Assembly (NCBI GenBank): GCA_004768415.1
Contig: SRMO01000028.1
Span: forward strand, 36,050-75,015
From: Aphanocapsa feldmannii 277cV
GTDB taxonomy: Bacteria > Cyanobacteriota > Cyanobacteriia > PCC-6307 > Cyanobiaceae
Direction of reading: 5' to 3'
DNA: 38,966 nt
The translations under genes were made by a program, and so were the position numbers. Below are positions 21,874 through 32,252 of the stretch, one piece after another (position 1 is the stretch's first letter; every line of letters begins with the position of its first letter). Below the pieces are notes generated by a model. The model was not told where the DNA came from and did not search any database. It saw nothing but the letters and a program-made list of their open reading frames with translations.

Positions 21874-24800
21874 TCAGAAGCGGAAGAACACCTCCAGCGA
21901 GGCCTTCCAGTTGCTCTCGCTGTCCATCACCGCCTGGATGCTGTAGGACCGGTCGAGCTGCCAGCCCAGGCTGAATTCCAGCGGGATCTCCCTGTGGTTG
22001 GGTGCAGCCAGCAGCGAGAGGTTGAGGCTGTCGCCGATGTCGATCCCCAGCTCTGTGCCCAGCACCAGCTCAGGGGAAAGACGACGCCTCTCCTCAGCGG
22101 CGGACACGTCCAGCTGGGGAACCATATAGGCGGGGTAGATGGAAAAGGTGAAGGGGCTGTCAGGCCTGGTGACGAAGGAGTTGATCCAGGGGTCCACCAG
22201 GGTCTGCCCCAGGGCCGTGACCACCGAGGAGGTTGCCTGTCCGGCCAGCACCTCTGCCACCGCACTGCCACCGATCAGCCCGATCAGTTCACGCTCGGGC
22301 AGGGGCGGCGTGCTGGTCAGGGCGATGCTCTCCAGCAGGCGGTCGGCCTGACCGCTGACGATGAGGCGGATCCTGACGAGGTTCAGCCGCTCGGAGAACG
22401 ACAGTGACGAGGCATCGAAACCATCCCGTTCGCTCTCCAGGGGCTGGTTATCAGGTGATGGGGTTCCACCGAGGCTGGTGGCCAGGCGGGCCTGCAGTGC
22501 CAGATCCAGATAGGGAATCGGCCCAAGGCTGGGGATGAAGACCGCCACGTTGGGGCTGTCGCGATCCAGGCTGAAACTGGTCGTGAACAGGGTCAGGCGA
22601 CCGCTCAGCAGCTTCACGACACCATTGATGGACAGGTCCCTGTCCAGGGGGCCGTTCATCAGCAGGTTGCCCCCGATCGCAAAGTCGGCCAGGGGAAGGC
22701 TCTGCAGGCGCATCCCGGGGCCCAGCTCCAGCCGCAGATCGCGGAAGCGGATGGCCCCCTTGTCGGGCAGGACCGCCTCGAACCGTTCAGCCCACGCCTG
22801 GTTCGGATTCGGGGCGTTGAGCACCAGCGGAGCATCGAACATCCAGTCCGCCCCGGCAAACTGCGTCTGGTCCGGCCCGCTGGCGCCGCTGTCAGCACCA
22901 CTGCCGTTGCCGCCACCCGCCCCGGGGGCCAGCGCACCCTCGCTCAACTGCAGAGAACCACCGAACACCGGACTGGTCAGGCTCCCCCCGACGCTGAGGG
23001 CACCGCTGACGCTCAGCTCTGCCTGGGGCCACGCCATGCGGTTGCCTGAAAACCGGACTGTCAGCGGTTGGCTGGCGTCCACCACGGGCTGGAACAACCC
23101 CACATAACCGTCAGCGGAGATGAGCCCATCGCCCACGTCCGCTTCAAGCCGGTCGAGGTAGAGACTGTCGAAGTCGAACAGTGCGGTGATGTCGAGATCC
23201 CGCACCGGCTGCCCCAGCACCGCCAGGGTTCCATCGGTGAGGCGAAGATAGCCGTTGGCAATGGGTTGGCGCAGGCTGCCGCGCAACAGCAGGAAGACCC
23301 TGGCTGATCCCCCCTGCCAGACCAGGGCCGGGCCGCCGAGTCCCAGCAGAAAGCCAAGGCCCTCGTCTCTGCTGGACAGGCGCAGATTGAGGTCCTCGGC
23401 AGCTGCATCGAGGCTCAGGCCGCCGCGCAATTCCAGCAGCTCCTCCACCTCCCCACCCAGCAGGGCGATGTCCAGGCTCAGCCGCCGCCCCTCCAGGCTG
23501 ATCCGACCTTCCTGCAGACTGAGTGGCCGGCCAGCCAGCTCGGCATCCACCATGTCCAGGCTGAGCGAGGCGGAGACCCCGCCGGGGCCACCCAGGCGGT
23601 AGCGTCCGCGGCCCTGCAGCGAACCAGAGACGGGCAGGCCGCCTGGGGCCAGCAGGGTCGCCAGGGCAAGGGGAACGGTGTCGAATCCGAAGCTGCCCTC
23701 GCCTGCACCGACAAACGGCCCCTCGAAGCGCAATGTCCAGGGGGTGACCTCCAGGGCGCGGTCCAGCCCCTCAGTGGCCAGCCAGAACCGGCCGCTGAGA
23801 TCAGCCGATCCCTGCAGGGCCCCGACGGGTCCGGCCAGGCGGAGGCTGCCGTCGACGCGACCTCGCAGGGCGTCCAGCAGAGCGTCAACCCCCTTCCCCT
23901 GCCCCAGCGCCCGGTCGAGTCCAGTCAGTCTTGCCCTCGCCCTTGCCCTCGCCTGGTTCAGCTGCGCGCCCAGTGGCAGGTCCAGGGAACGGATCTGCAG
24001 GGCGCTCCCATCCACGGGCAGCAGCTCCCCGGCACTCCCTTGCCCGGGCTGAGGGAGCGCCAGCAGCGTCTCCAGCAACAGCACGGCGGTCACAATGGTC
24101 TGGGCCGGAACCGCTTCCAGCCGTACTTCCAGATCCACGGCATCACGGCTGCTCTGACGCGTGCGCAGAGCAACCTTGCCGTCACCGGCCCCCAGGACGC
24201 TGAGCAGCTCGAAGCCGCCTGGCTGCAGGCTGCCCCGCAGCTGGAGCGTGGTAAAGCCCAGAGGTCCCAGGCGCGGACGCGTCACCTGTGTGTCCAGGGC
24301 CAGACGGCGACGTCCCGGATCCAGGCTGCCCCGTCCAGTCAGCAGACCACTGAGGGGCCGGAAGGGACCGGCGTTTCTCCAGGCCAGTTGCAGCGGCCGC
24401 AGGGGTAGGTCCTGGGCGGACCAGAGGTAGCGACCGGGGCTGGCGGGATCGGTGTCGACCGTGAGATGCCCGCCCGCCCGCTGCAGTTCCATGGCACGGA
24501 GCCCGAAACCCCTGTCCAGTTCCACCAGCAGCCCGTCGCTCCCCCGGGACAGGCTGAGCCGGTGGGCGTCAGGGCCACTGGCCAGGGTCCCCAGCCAGCG
24601 CTCGGGCCAGGCGAGGCGCCCCAGGCGGAGCGAGTTCAGTGCCACATCGGCCTTGAAGCGCGGTGCGGCCAGGGTTCCCCGGATCTCTCCCACGTAGTCG
24701 AAATGGCCCCCCAGCATCTGACCCGTGGCCAGCCCCAGCAGGTCGAGGGGCAGCCGGCGGGCGTCCAGATCGAGCTGCAATCCAGCAGCTCGGAGCGGTG

Positions 24801-26895
24801 AGCCGGCGGGCCAGTCCAGTCGTCCCCTGACGGCAACGTCCGGGGCGCGGAAGTCCACCAGCTCCAGCCCGGAACCATCCAGCTGCAGCTGCGCGCGGGT
24901 GGGCCCGAGCAGGCTGCCATAGCCCATCTCGAGGCCCTCGGGCCAGCGCAGATCCAGATGGTTGTGTGCAAGCGTGATGCCTCCGCCGAGCCAGCGGCCC
25001 TCCCCGCTGTGCCTGGGCTGGTCGTAGTGCCCAGCGGCGCTGACGTGGAGCTCGGTGGGGGCCCGCAGGCGTGGATGCAGCAGGGAGAAGAACGGCCCCA
25101 GCTCCACCCCGTCGAGATCCATATCCAGCGTCCAGCGTTTCTGCGCTGCTTCACCATCCATGCTGATGGCGGTGCCGGCGGCCATGGGAAGGCTGCCCCG
25201 CAGTGTGCCCCCACGACCGTGCCAGGCCAGGGTCAACGAACCCGGGTCTGCAGCGGTGCCGACACGCAGGTCGAGCGTGGGGCGCCGCAACGGTCCCCTC
25301 AGGTGCCCCTGGGCGCGGTAGACCACGCCGTCGGAATAGGGCGTGGCTTCACGGGGGGTCAGCCAGTCGGCAGGGGCGAGGCTGAACTGCGCCAGCACGA
25401 AATCCGACTGCCGTCCCAGGGTGCCCCCCGCCCGGATCCGGGTGTCACCCGCAGCCAGAACAAACCGCTCGATGTGCAGCTCCTCCCCCAGCTCCGCATC
25501 CAGCTGCAGATCGCTGTCCGGCAGCTCCTTCTCCTGGGGCCCGTAACCCCAGGTGGGAAACCGGTCGTTGCGCCGCCAGTTGCGCAGCGAGGACCGCAGG
25601 GACAGCTTGCGACCGGAGCCCTGCAGTCCGTCGAGGCTGAGGCTGCCGTTCCACTGTCCGGCGATGATCCCCGCGCGGCGACTGGGCAGGGCGCCATCCC
25701 AGTGGAGGTCCAGGCTGCCCCGACCATCCATGCGCAGGGCGCCATCGAGCACACCCTGGAGCGCCCCCAGGCGGTAGCTGGTCTGCTGCAGCTCGAGGGT
25801 CTGGCCCCGACAGTGCAGCTCCAGGCGGTCCAGCTCCAATGCCTCCAGTTTCGTTGACAGGGAGACTGGCCTCAGACCCAGCTGATCCAGCGGCAGCACA
25901 TAGGGATTCAGGCCGAGGAAGGCCAGGGGCAGGACAAGGCGCTCGGCAGCGGGCGCCAGGGCCAGCCGCTGGGGGCTGAGAGGAATCCCGGCGGCAGGGG
26001 TGGCGCTGGAGAGGATGGTGGCGCTGCCTTCACAGCGGCGCTGCAGAGGGCCGCCAAGACTGAAGCGGAGATCCGACTGCAACCGTCCCGGCAGCGGCTG
26101 ACCGCCGGCAGTGAGGCCGAAAGCGGCAAACTGCGCCAGGTTCAGGCCTTCGGTGCCGAGCGTCAGCTGCCAGGGGCGATCCGCGAGGGAGCCCCGGGAG
26201 TGGAAGGAGACCTGCTCACCTCCGCTCAGGGCCAGTGCTCCCCAGCCCTCCCAGCGGTTGGGGCGGCTGAGGTAGTCGAGTCGGCCACGGAGGGTCAACA
26301 ACAGGTCCGGCGGGTCCAGATCGCTGTGCCCCCTGGCCCAGACCGACAGCTGCGCCCCCTGGCCAGGGTGGAGTCGGATGCGCAGGGGTGGTGGCCCGGC
26401 CCTGGCGGACTGCTGGCCGGAACGCCTTTGGCCAGCGCCACCAGCAACCCAGAACGCCCCGCTGCTGTTCTGGCGCAACTGCATGGTCGCGCCGTGCAGA
26501 TGCAGGTCCACCACCCAGCGGCGCTGCAGCAGGCTGGCGAGCAGGTCCACACCGGCGCTGAGGGCGGCGACGTCGACACTGCTGTCATCCCTGGCACCAC
26601 GCAGCAGGCGGCTGGGCCCCAGGCGTACCCCCCGCCAGCCGAGGCCGCGGTAGTCGCCGAGCTGCAGGGGGTGGCCGAGGCTGCGGGAGACGAGCTGTTC
26701 GAGCCGCAGCCCCAGGACGTCACTGTTGCGGTCGAGGCTCTGATCCAGCGCCACAAGAGCCACGGGAACAGAGAGTCCCAGCAGTGCCCCGAGAACGATC
26801 AGGCCGCGGCCGAGGCGACACTGCAGGCGGTATCCGAGGCGACGCTGCTGGAGCGGTGGTGAGGATGCAGAGGGCCCATCTGTCTGGTGAGCCAC
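21874..26895 (-). CDS. TamB-like translocation/assembly protein (DUF490 domain)
   Basis: The product of about 1673 residues is a TamB/YtfN-type protein, which in other Gram-negative bacteria is anchored in the inner membrane, spans the periplasm as a long beta-rich groove, and helps outer-membrane barrels or lipids reach the outer membrane. An N-terminal anchor (LIVLGALLGLSVPVALVAL) follows a basic segment. The body is a long series of short amphipathic beta repeats. The C-terminal DUF490-like region has IGGNLLMNGPLDRDLSINGV and LRLIVSGQADRLLESIAL-type blocks, and the last residues are EVFFRF. GTG 26895 is chosen so that the gene does not overlap the divergent DUF2518 gene; GTG 26961 is in frame but would overlap it. 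No tamA/omp85 gene is adjacent. Confidence 0.87.
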   Translation of the reverse strand: MAHQTDGPSASSPPLQQRRLGYRLQCRLGRGLIVLGALLGLSVPVALVALDQSLDRNSDVLGLRLEQLVSRSLGHPLQLGDYRGLGWRGVRLGPSRLLRGARDDSSVDVAALSAGVDLLASLLQRRWVVDLHLHGATMQLRQNSSGAFWVAGGAGQRRSGQQSARAGPPPLRIRLHPGQGAQLSVWARGHSDLDPPDLLLTLRGRLDYLSRPNRWEGWGALALSGGEQVSFHSRGSLADRPWQLTLGTEGLNLAQFAAFGLTAGGQPLPGRLQSDLRFSLGGPLQRRCEGSATILSSATPAAGIPLSPQRLALAPAAERLVLPLAFLGLNPYVLPLDQLGLRPVSLSTKLEALELDRLELHCRGQTLELQQTSYRLGALQGVLDGALRMDGRGSLDLHWDGALPSRRAGIIAGQWNGSLSLDGLQGSGRKLSLRSSLRNWRRNDRFPTWGYGPQEKELPDSDLQLDAELGEELHIERFVLAAGDTRIRAGGTLGRQSDFVLAQFSLAPADWLTPREATPYSDGVVYRAQGHLRGPLRRPTLDLRVGTAADPGSLTLAWHGRGGTLRGSLPMAAGTAISMDGEAAQKRWTLDMDLDGVELGPFFSLLHPRLRAPTELHVSAAGHYDQPRHSGEGRWLGGGITLAHNHLDLRWPEGLEMGYGSLLGPTRAQLQLDGSGLELVDFRAPDVAVRGRLDWPAGSPLRAAGLQLDLDARRLPLDLLGLATGQMLGGHFDYVGEIRGTLAAPRFKADVALNSLRLGRLAWPERWLGTLASGPDAHRLSLSRGSDGLLVELDRGFGLRAMELQRAGGHLTVDTDPASPGRYLWSAQDLPLRPLQLAWRNAGPFRPLSGLLTGRGSLDPGRRRLALDTQVTRPRLGPLGFTTLQLRGSLQPGGFELLSVLGAGDGKVALRTRQSSRDAVDLEVRLEAVPAQTIVTAVLLLETLLALPQPGQGSAGELLPVDGSALQIRSLDLPLGAQLNQARARARARLTGLDRALGQGKGVDALLDALRGRVDGSLRLAGPVGALQGSADLSGRFWLATEGLDRALEVTPWTLRFEGPFVGAGEGSFGFDTVPLALATLLAPGGLPVSGSLQGRGRYRLGGPGGVSASLSLDMVDAELAGRPLSLQEGRISLEGRRLSLDIALLGGEVEELLELRGGLSLDAAAEDLNLRLSSRDEGLGFLLGLGGPALVWQGGSARVFLLLRGSLRQPIANGYLRLTDGTLAVLGQPVRDLDITALFDFDSLYLDRLEADVGDGLISADGYVGLFQPVVDASQPLTVRFSGNRMAWPQAELSVSGALSVGGSLTSPVFGGSLQLSEGALAPGAGGGNGSGADSGASGPDQTQFAGADWMFDAPLVLNAPNPNQAWAERFEAVLPDKGAIRFRDLRLELGPGMRLQSLPLADFAIGGNLLMNGPLDRDLSINGVVKLLSGRLTLFTTSFSLDRDSPNVAVFIPSLGPIPYLDLALQARLATSLGGTPSPDNQPLESERDGFDASSLSFSERLNLVRIRLIVSGQADRLLESIALTSTPPLPERELIGLIGGSAVAEVLAGQATSSVVTALGQTLVDPWINSFVTRPDSPFTFSIYPAYMVPQLDVSAAEERRRLSPELVLGTELGIDIGDSLNLSLLAAPNHREIPLEFSLGWQLDRSYSIQAVMDSESNWKASLEVFFRF

Positions 26896-26945
26896 GCTGC
26901 CCAACCCCGCAGCACCGAATATAGGCGTCAGTTCCAGGCTGATCC

Positions 26946-27419
26946 ATGGTGTCCGACCCACTGCTGCTGAAGGCGGGCACCTGGCTCGGCATCGCTGCGG
27001 CGATGGTCCTGCTGCTGACGCTGGTCGCCTTCCGCGCGGGCTGGGGCGTTCGCTTCCGTCTGGTGGGGGTGAGCAGCTTCACCGCACTGCTGGCCATCTC
27101 CTGCCTGGCCTTTGCCATCAGCTACGAACCGCCGGTGCAGGTGGAGGGTGCCCTGTCGATTCCGGTGGTCTTCGACAATGGCCGGGACCTGATCGTGGCC
27201 TCCAGCCCCGACCCGATCCCGGCCGATGCTGTCGAACCGAGCCTGCGGCGGCTGGCGCTGGTCCAGGCCCGGCGGCGGTGGGATTCGCAGGGTGTGCTCA
27301 CGGTGCGACTGCGCAGCATCCGCAGTGATGGGGAGGGCGTGAGCCGGCCGGTGGTGCTGGCAACGGCGACGATCCCCGCCGGAGCCGGCCCGGACGCGAT
27401 CCGGATCGAGCCCGGCTGA
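26946..27419 (+). CDS. DUF2518 / Ycf51-like membrane protein
   Basis: The 157-residue protein starts MVSDPLLLKAGTWLGIAAAM and has two transmembrane helices (about 9-27 and 37-54) joined by a short loop with RAGWGVRFRLVGVSSF. A soluble C-terminal domain follows, with SYEPPVQVEGALSIPVVFDN. This arrangement matches the cyanobacterial and plastid family DUF2518, which I recall as Ycf51. No function is known to me. It is divergent from the tamB-like gene, with about 50 bases between, and is followed after nine bases by the DUF4332 gene, suggesting one transcript. Confidence 0.8.
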   Translation: MVSDPLLLKAGTWLGIAAAMVLLLTLVAFRAGWGVRFRLVGVSSFTALLAISCLAFAISYEPPVQVEGALSIPVVFDNGRDLIVASSPDPIPADAVEPSLRRLALVQARRRWDSQGVLTVRLRSIRSDGEGVSRPVVLATATIPAGAGPDAIRIEPG

Positions 27420-27428
27420 GCTGAACCG

Positions 27429-27812
27429 ATGCTCCCCGATGTGCCCAGGCATCTACGCCAGGAAGCACGGGCCCTGGAGGCCTGCGGCATCGATAGCTGG
27501 GCTGCGCTCTCCAGGCTGGATGACGGGGCACTCGCCAGGGCGGTTCGACTGCACGGCGCCGATCTCAGGCGCCTGCGGCGCCTGCGCGGGCAGGCCCTGT
27601 TGATGCAGGGCACGGGGCTTGCGGTCCATGAGGCGGCAGCGTTGCTGTATGCGGGCATCGCCGATGTGAAGGGGTTGGCGACCAGCCAGCCGGAGCAGCT
27701 GCACCGCCACATTGGCCGTCTGACCAGGGCGCTGGGGGGCCGTGCCATCCCCTGTCCAAGCCTGGCCACCGTGCAGCGCTGGGTGGTCGCCGCAAGGCGC
27801 TGCAGGGGCTGA
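27429..27812 (+). CDS. DUF4332 helix-hairpin-helix protein
   Basis: The 127-residue protein is probably of the DUF4332 family. It has two short helical units of the helix-hairpin-helix type: LEACGIDSWAALSRLDDGAL in the first half, and LLYAGIADVKGLATSQPEQL in the second. The latter resembles the DUF4332 pattern in which a LL..GI..V..LA segment comes before a Leu-rich helix. It is basic and Arg-rich, consistent with nucleic-acid contact, though that is inference. It follows the DUF2518 gene by nine bases, so it is probably co-transcribed. Confidence 0.7.
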   Translation: MLPDVPRHLRQEARALEACGIDSWAALSRLDDGALARAVRLHGADLRRLRRLRGQALLMQGTGLAVHEAAALLYAGIADVKGLATSQPEQLHRHIGRLTRALGGRAIPCPSLATVQRWVVAARRCRG

Positions 27813-28179
27813 AAGGGGGCTGGGGCGAGGAGTCAGGGGCAGTGAAGCCTCTGGAAAACGTCTCATCAGCCTGTCTTCTCTCGTCAAGATCCATTGCGCT
27901 GCCAGGGCCGACCTGTGACTTGCGCCCCTTCCCCGGAGCGTCCCTGGGGAGACTCCGGACAACCCCTGATTTCGGCTTTGCACTTGCCGAGATCCACTGC
28001 GGTGCAATGGCCAATCCGCGGCTGTCGCCGGCTTCCCGGACGTTCCTCAGCCGGGTGGCCCGGAGTGCCTCCGACCACGGCAGGGAGGTTGACACCGTAA
28101 AAGCCGACCACATCGACTGTGGCAAACCGCTTGAATGGTTGTAGTCGTCAGCGCATCGGAGCAGGAGCTCCCGGAAGCC
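27813..28179. other. Gene-poor stretch with a repeat-like segment
   Basis: No convincing gene lies here. 27951-27964 (GACTCCGGACAACC) repeats 12279-12292, and the following GATTTCGGCTTTGC is partly similar, in reverse, to the GCGAAAGCCGCAGATC part of that site. Open frames on both strands read through without recognisable motifs. It is probably a decayed insertion element. Confidence 0.4.
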
Positions 28180-28509
28180 ATGGCATACACGACCTCACTG
28201 CGGCGACAACCGAACGGTGGACCCTGGCTGCTCAGTCTGTGTCTGGCGGGAGCCCTGAGTCTGAGCCTTGTGCCGTCGCTGATCAGCGCTGTCGAGGCCA
28301 GGCCGTCGGTCCTGCTCGACACGATCAAGGATGACCCCGGCACAGCGGAGGTCCTCTGCGCTGACTTCAACGCCCTGAACGAGAAGGGGGTGCGTGTCCA
28401 TGAACGGGAAAGTCTGGAGATCACTGCTCGAAGGCATCAACTCAGTCAGCTGGATGCAGAAATCCTGACCACCTATGTGGTGGGTCTCTACTGCCCGAAC
28501 GTGCGCTGA
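28180..28509 (+). CDS. Small secreted protein, function unknown
   Basis: The 109-residue product from ATG 28180 has a signal peptide: a basic start (MAYTTSLRRQPNGG), a hydrophobic core (LLSLCLAGALSLSLVPSL) and a likely cleavage after AVEARP or nearby. The mature part contains DTIKDDPGTAEVLCADFNAL and ends YVVGLYCPNVR, with two cysteines that could form a disulfide. A GGAAG run before the ATG supports the start; the frame also opens at 28135. I do not recognise the family. It lies alone upstream of glgB, separated by 200 bases in which I see no gene. Confidence 0.6.
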   Translation: MAYTTSLRRQPNGGPWLLSLCLAGALSLSLVPSLISAVEARPSVLLDTIKDDPGTAEVLCADFNALNEKGVRVHERESLEITARRHQLSQLDAEILTTYVVGLYCPNVR

Positions 28510-28710
28510 GCTCACGTTGCGGCATGGTGCCGTTCGCCCGCCGGCGCCTGGTGTCGACCTGCTGCAGAACCTGCAGGGAGCTGCCCTGCCGCTGCCGCTG
28601 ATCGCCTCGGCGGCGAATGCAGCGAGCGGAGTCCGCAGCGGAGCCTGGGCCTCGAAGAGGGTGTTGGGCGGGAAACAGCGTTAAGCTCCCGCCTCGGATC
28701 AGGGAATGTT

Positions 28711-31035
28711 GTGCTGGTGAACACGCTGGACTGGATGCAGCAAGACGCCGGGCGTCTGGAGGGTTGCAGCCACAGCGACCCCTTTGCCATCCTCGGCCCC
28801 CAGCTTCTGGAGGAGAGTCGCTGGGTGGTGCGGGCCTGGTTCCCCGACGCCGACAGGGTGGTCCTGCAGGTGGGTGGTCGCCGCCTGCCGATGGCGACAC
28901 CCCATCACCGCTGGCTCTTCGAGGCGGAGCTGGACCACGACCCCGGCAACAGCTACACCTACCTGCTGGAGCGCGGCGGCAGCAGCAGCACCGAGCAGGA
29001 TCCCTACCGCTTTCGCGATGACTGGATGGGCGAGTTGGATCGCCATCTCTTCGCCAACGGCAACCACCATCACATCTGGAAGAAGATGGGGAGCCACCTG
29101 CGCACGATCGACGGGGTGGCAGGGGTTCAATTCTGCCTCTGGGCCCCCAATGCCCGCAGCGTTTCAGTGCTCTGCGACCGCAACGGCTGGGATGGCCGCA
29201 TGCACCCCATGCAGGCCCGTCTCGGCGGCATCTGGGAACTGTTCATCCCTGCAGTCGCTGTGGACGACCACTACAAGTACGAGGTTCATACGCAGCAGGG
29301 TCACTGCTACGAGAAACAGGATCCCTATGGCTTCGCCTGTGAGATCCGTCCGCTGGTGGGTTCGGTGGTCTCCGCCCTCGGCACCTACGACTGGAAGGAC
29401 GCCGAATGGTTGCGCAAGCGCGATTCGGTCAATCCCCTGGAGCAGCCCATCTCGGTCTACGAGATGCACCTTGGTAGCTGGATGCATGCCGATGCCAGCG
29501 AGCCCTATGTGGAACCCGACGGCAGCGTCCGCCCTGCGGTGCCCGCCTGCGACATGAAACCCGGAACCCGCCTGCTCACCTACCCCGAACTTGCCGATCG
29601 GGTCATCCCCTATGTCAAGGCACGTGGTTTCACCCATATCGAGCTGCTACCGATCACCGAACATCCCTTCGAGGGCTCTTGGGGTTATCAGGTAACTGGC
29701 TGGTATGCACCCACCAGTCGCTTCGGCAAACCCGATGAATTCCGGGCCTTTGTGGACCGTTGCCACGCCGAGGGGATTGGCGTGCTGCTCGACTGGGTAC
29801 CCGGCCACTTCCCCAAGGACGCCCACGGCCTTGCCTACTTCGACGGTGACTTTCTCTATGAACATGCCGATCCACGCATCGGTGAACACAAGGAATGGGG
29901 CACCCTGATTTTTAACTATAGCCGCAATGAGGTGAGAAATTTTCTGGTCTCAAATGTTTTGTTCTGGATCGAGGAATTTCATCTGGACGGCATCCGCGTC
30001 GATGCCGTTGCCGCCATGCTCTATCGTGACTATCTTCGCCCCGAAGGCGAGTGGATACCAAATCAAGATGGTGGTAGAGAAAACACCGAAGCAGTTCAAT
30101 TTCTCCAGCAGATGAACTCGCTGTTGTTCAGCCATTTTCCCGGCGTTCTATCAATCGCAGAAGAATCAACGGAATGGCCTATGGTGACCAAGCCAACTGA
30201 CATGGGTGGGCTTGGATTCAATCTGAAGTGGAACATGGGCTGGATGCACGACAACTTGGATTATTTTGAAATGGATCCATGGTTTCGTCAACATCATCAG
30301 AATAATCTCACGTTTTCACTGATGTATTTCTACAGCGAAAACTTTATGCTAGCGCTCAGTCATGACGAAGTTGTTCACATGAAGAGCAGCATACTGCATA
30401 AGATGCCTGGGACCGACTGGCAGAAGTTTGCCAATGTGCGTGCCTTGCTTGGCTACATGTGGACCCATCCGGGCAAGAAAACAATCTTCATGGGGATGGA
30501 ATTTGGCCAACGGGGTGAATGGAACGTCTGGGATGATCTGGAATGGGACAAGTTGCAGCATGACGAGCATCGCAAGCTGCTTGCCTACGTCGATGATCTG
30601 AATGTCTTCTACAAGTCTCATCCTGCCCTCTGGCGCGATGACTATTCCACCTATGGCTTCCAGTGGATCGACTGCAACGACAACAGCAACAGCGTGCTGA
30701 GCTTCTTCCGTCGCGAGCGGGCCAGCGGCCAGTGGCTGGTCGTGGTCTGCAACTTCACACCCCAGTGCCTGGCCAACTACCGCATCGGCGTCCCCCTGCA
30801 GGGTTGGTATGGGGAGCTGCTCAACTCCGACGCCAGCCGATACGGCGGCAGCAACGCCGGCAACATGGGCGGCCGCTTCAGCGACCCGGTCGAGATGCAT
30901 GGACAACCCCACTCCGTCGATCTCTGCCTGCCGCCGCTGAGCACACTGGTGCTGTGCCACGATCCCGGCAGATTGCGGCCCGGATGTTTCAGCGCCAGCA
31001 CTGAAGCTGTGGACCAGCCTTCAGGCGTCCTGTGA
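28711..31035 (+). CDS. glgB: 1,4-alpha-glucan branching enzyme
   Basis: GlgB makes the alpha-1,6 branches of glycogen. The 774-residue protein has an N-terminal module before a CBM48 domain with [17 protein letters not shown], then a GH13 catalytic barrel. Key residues are Asp431 in [15 protein letters not shown] (nucleophile), the Glu pair at about 484-485 in [10 protein letters not shown], and Asp552 in [31 protein letters not shown] is the usual first conserved region. The start is GTG 28711 ([12 protein letters not shown]), with AGGGA about six bases before it; GTG 28717 is possible. Between about 29900 and 30420 the composition drops to about 24 G/C in 60, against about 41 in 60 earlier in the gene, while the protein stays conserved. 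Confidence 0.96.
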   Translation: MLVNTLDWMQQDAGRLEGCSHSDPFAILGPQLLEESRWVVRAWFPDADRVVLQVGGRRLPMATPHHRWLFEAELDHDPGNSYTYLLERGGSSSTEQDPYRFRDDWMGELDRHLFANGNHHHIWKKMGSHLRTIDGVAGVQFCLWAPNARSVSVLCDRNGWDGRMHPMQARLGGIWELFIPAVAVDDHYKYEVHTQQGHCYEKQDPYGFACEIRPLVGSVVSALGTYDWKDAEWLRKRDSVNPLEQPISVYEMHLGSWMHADASEPYVEPDGSVRPAVPACDMKPGTRLLTYPELADRVIPYVKARGFTHIELLPITEHPFEGSWGYQVTGWYAPTSRFGKPDEFRAFVDRCHAEGIGVLLDWVPGHFPKDAHGLAYFDGDFLYEHADPRIGEHKEWGTLIFNYSRNEVRNFLVSNVLFWIEEFHLDGIRVDAVAAMLYRDYLRPEGEWIPNQDGGRENTEAVQFLQQMNSLLFSHFPGVLSIAEESTEWPMVTKPTDMGGLGFNLKWNMGWMHDNLDYFEMDPWFRQHHQNNLTFSLMYFYSENFMLALSHDEVVHMKSSILHKMPGTDWQKFANVRALLGYMWTHPGKKTIFMGMEFGQRGEWNVWDDLEWDKLQHDEHRKLLAYVDDLNVFYKSHPALWRDDYSTYGFQWIDCNDNSNSVLSFFRRERASGQWLVVVCNFTPQCLANYRIGVPLQGWYGELLNSDASRYGGSNAGNMGGRFSDPVEMHGQPHSVDLCLPPLSTLVLCHDPGRLRPGCFSASTEAVDQPSGVL

Positions 31036-31142
31036 AGCGGGTCGCCACCGGGCAGGGGTTGCTCACGTAGGTTTGGCCGGATCCAGATGGGCGAGTTTCT
31101 CCAGGCCATCCGGGTTGTTCTCCGAGACCGTCCGAGGCTGCG

Positions 31143-32198
31143 ATGGCCGATTCTCTGCCCCTTCTGCTGCGTGCTGCCAAGGGCGAGCGGGTGGAGCGTC
31201 CACCCGTCTGGATGATGCGCCAGGCGGGGCGCTACATGAAGGTCTACCGGGATCTGCGGGATCGCCATCCCAGCTTCCGGGAGCGTTCCGAAAACCCCGA
31301 GCTCTCCTTCGAGATCTCGATGCAGCCCTACCACGCCTTCAAACCCGATGGCGTGATCCTCTTTTCCGACATTCTCACCCCCCTGCCCGGCATGGGGATC
31401 AACTTCGACATCGTCGAGAGCAAGGGCCCGGTGATCCATGACCCGGTCCGCAGTGCTGAACAGATCGATGCCCTGATCGACCTGAACCCGGGGGAATCCA
31501 TGACCTTCGTGGGTCAGGTCCTTGCAGCACTGCGTCAGGCCGTGGGCAACGAAGCCGCCGTGCTGGGCTTTGTCGGTGCCCCCTGGACCCTGGCTGCCTA
31601 CGTCGTAGAGGGCATGAGCAGCAGGAACTACGCCGTGATCAAGGCGATGGCCTTCCGCGAGCCAGCCCTGCTGCACAGACTGCTGAGCCACTTCGCCCGC
31701 AGCATCGCCAGCTACGTCTGCTATCAGATCGACAGCGGCGCCCAGGTGGTGCAGCTGTTCGACTCCTGGGCCGGCCAGCTCAGCCCCCAGGACTATGACA
31801 GCTTTGCCGCGCCCTACCAGAAGATGGTGGTGGAGCAGGTGAAGGCCAGCCATCCCGACACTCCCCTCATCCTCTACATCTCCGGATCCGCCGGTGTGCT
31901 GGAGCGGATGGGCGACACGGGTGTGGACATCGTCAGCCTCGACTGGACCGTCGACATGGCCGACGGCATCTCCCGCCTGCCCGGGCATGTGGGGGTGCAG
32001 GGCAATGTCGATCCCGGTCTGCTGTTCGGCGCCCCCGAGGCCATCCGGGCCCGTGTTGCCGACTGCGTGCACAAGGCCAGCGGCCGCAGCCACATCCTCA
32101 ATCTGGGTCACGGCATTCTGCCCGGCACGCCGGAAGACAACGCCCGCGTGTTCTTCGAAGCGGGCAAGCTGGCCGGTGCCCAGGTGCTGGCAGCCTGA
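31143..32198 (+). CDS. hemE: Uroporphyrinogen decarboxylase
   Basis: HemE removes four carboxyl groups from uroporphyrinogen III to give coproporphyrinogen III on the way to haem and chlorophyll. The 351-residue product has the signature [14 protein letters not shown] near the N-terminus and [13 protein letters not shown] with the catalytic Asp. [16 protein letters not shown] and [12 protein letters not shown] follow, and [13 protein letters not shown] is close to the C-terminus. All are diagnostic, and length fits. ATG 31143 is the start. It follows glgB after about 107 bases and precedes the epimerase gene by 54 bases, so hemE and the epimerase may be co-transcribed. Confidence 0.97.
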   Translation: MADSLPLLLRAAKGERVERPPVWMMRQAGRYMKVYRDLRDRHPSFRERSENPELSFEISMQPYHAFKPDGVILFSDILTPLPGMGINFDIVESKGPVIHDPVRSAEQIDALIDLNPGESMTFVGQVLAALRQAVGNEAAVLGFVGAPWTLAAYVVEGMSSRNYAVIKAMAFREPALLHRLLSHFARSIASYVCYQIDSGAQVVQLFDSWAGQLSPQDYDSFAAPYQKMVVEQVKASHPDTPLILYISGSAGVLERMGDTGVDIVSLDWTVDMADGISRLPGHVGVQGNVDPGLLFGAPEAIRARVADCVHKASGRSHILNLGHGILPGTPEDNARVFFEAGKLAGAQVLAA

Positions 32199-32252
32199 GG
32201 CCCTGGCCGTCAGGCTGAAGCACAGCAGCCCCCCCCGAGAGCTCTTCAGCCC

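Noticed and set aside
20465-21946. A 493-residue plus-strand frame
   Set aside because: It is the antisense shadow of proA.
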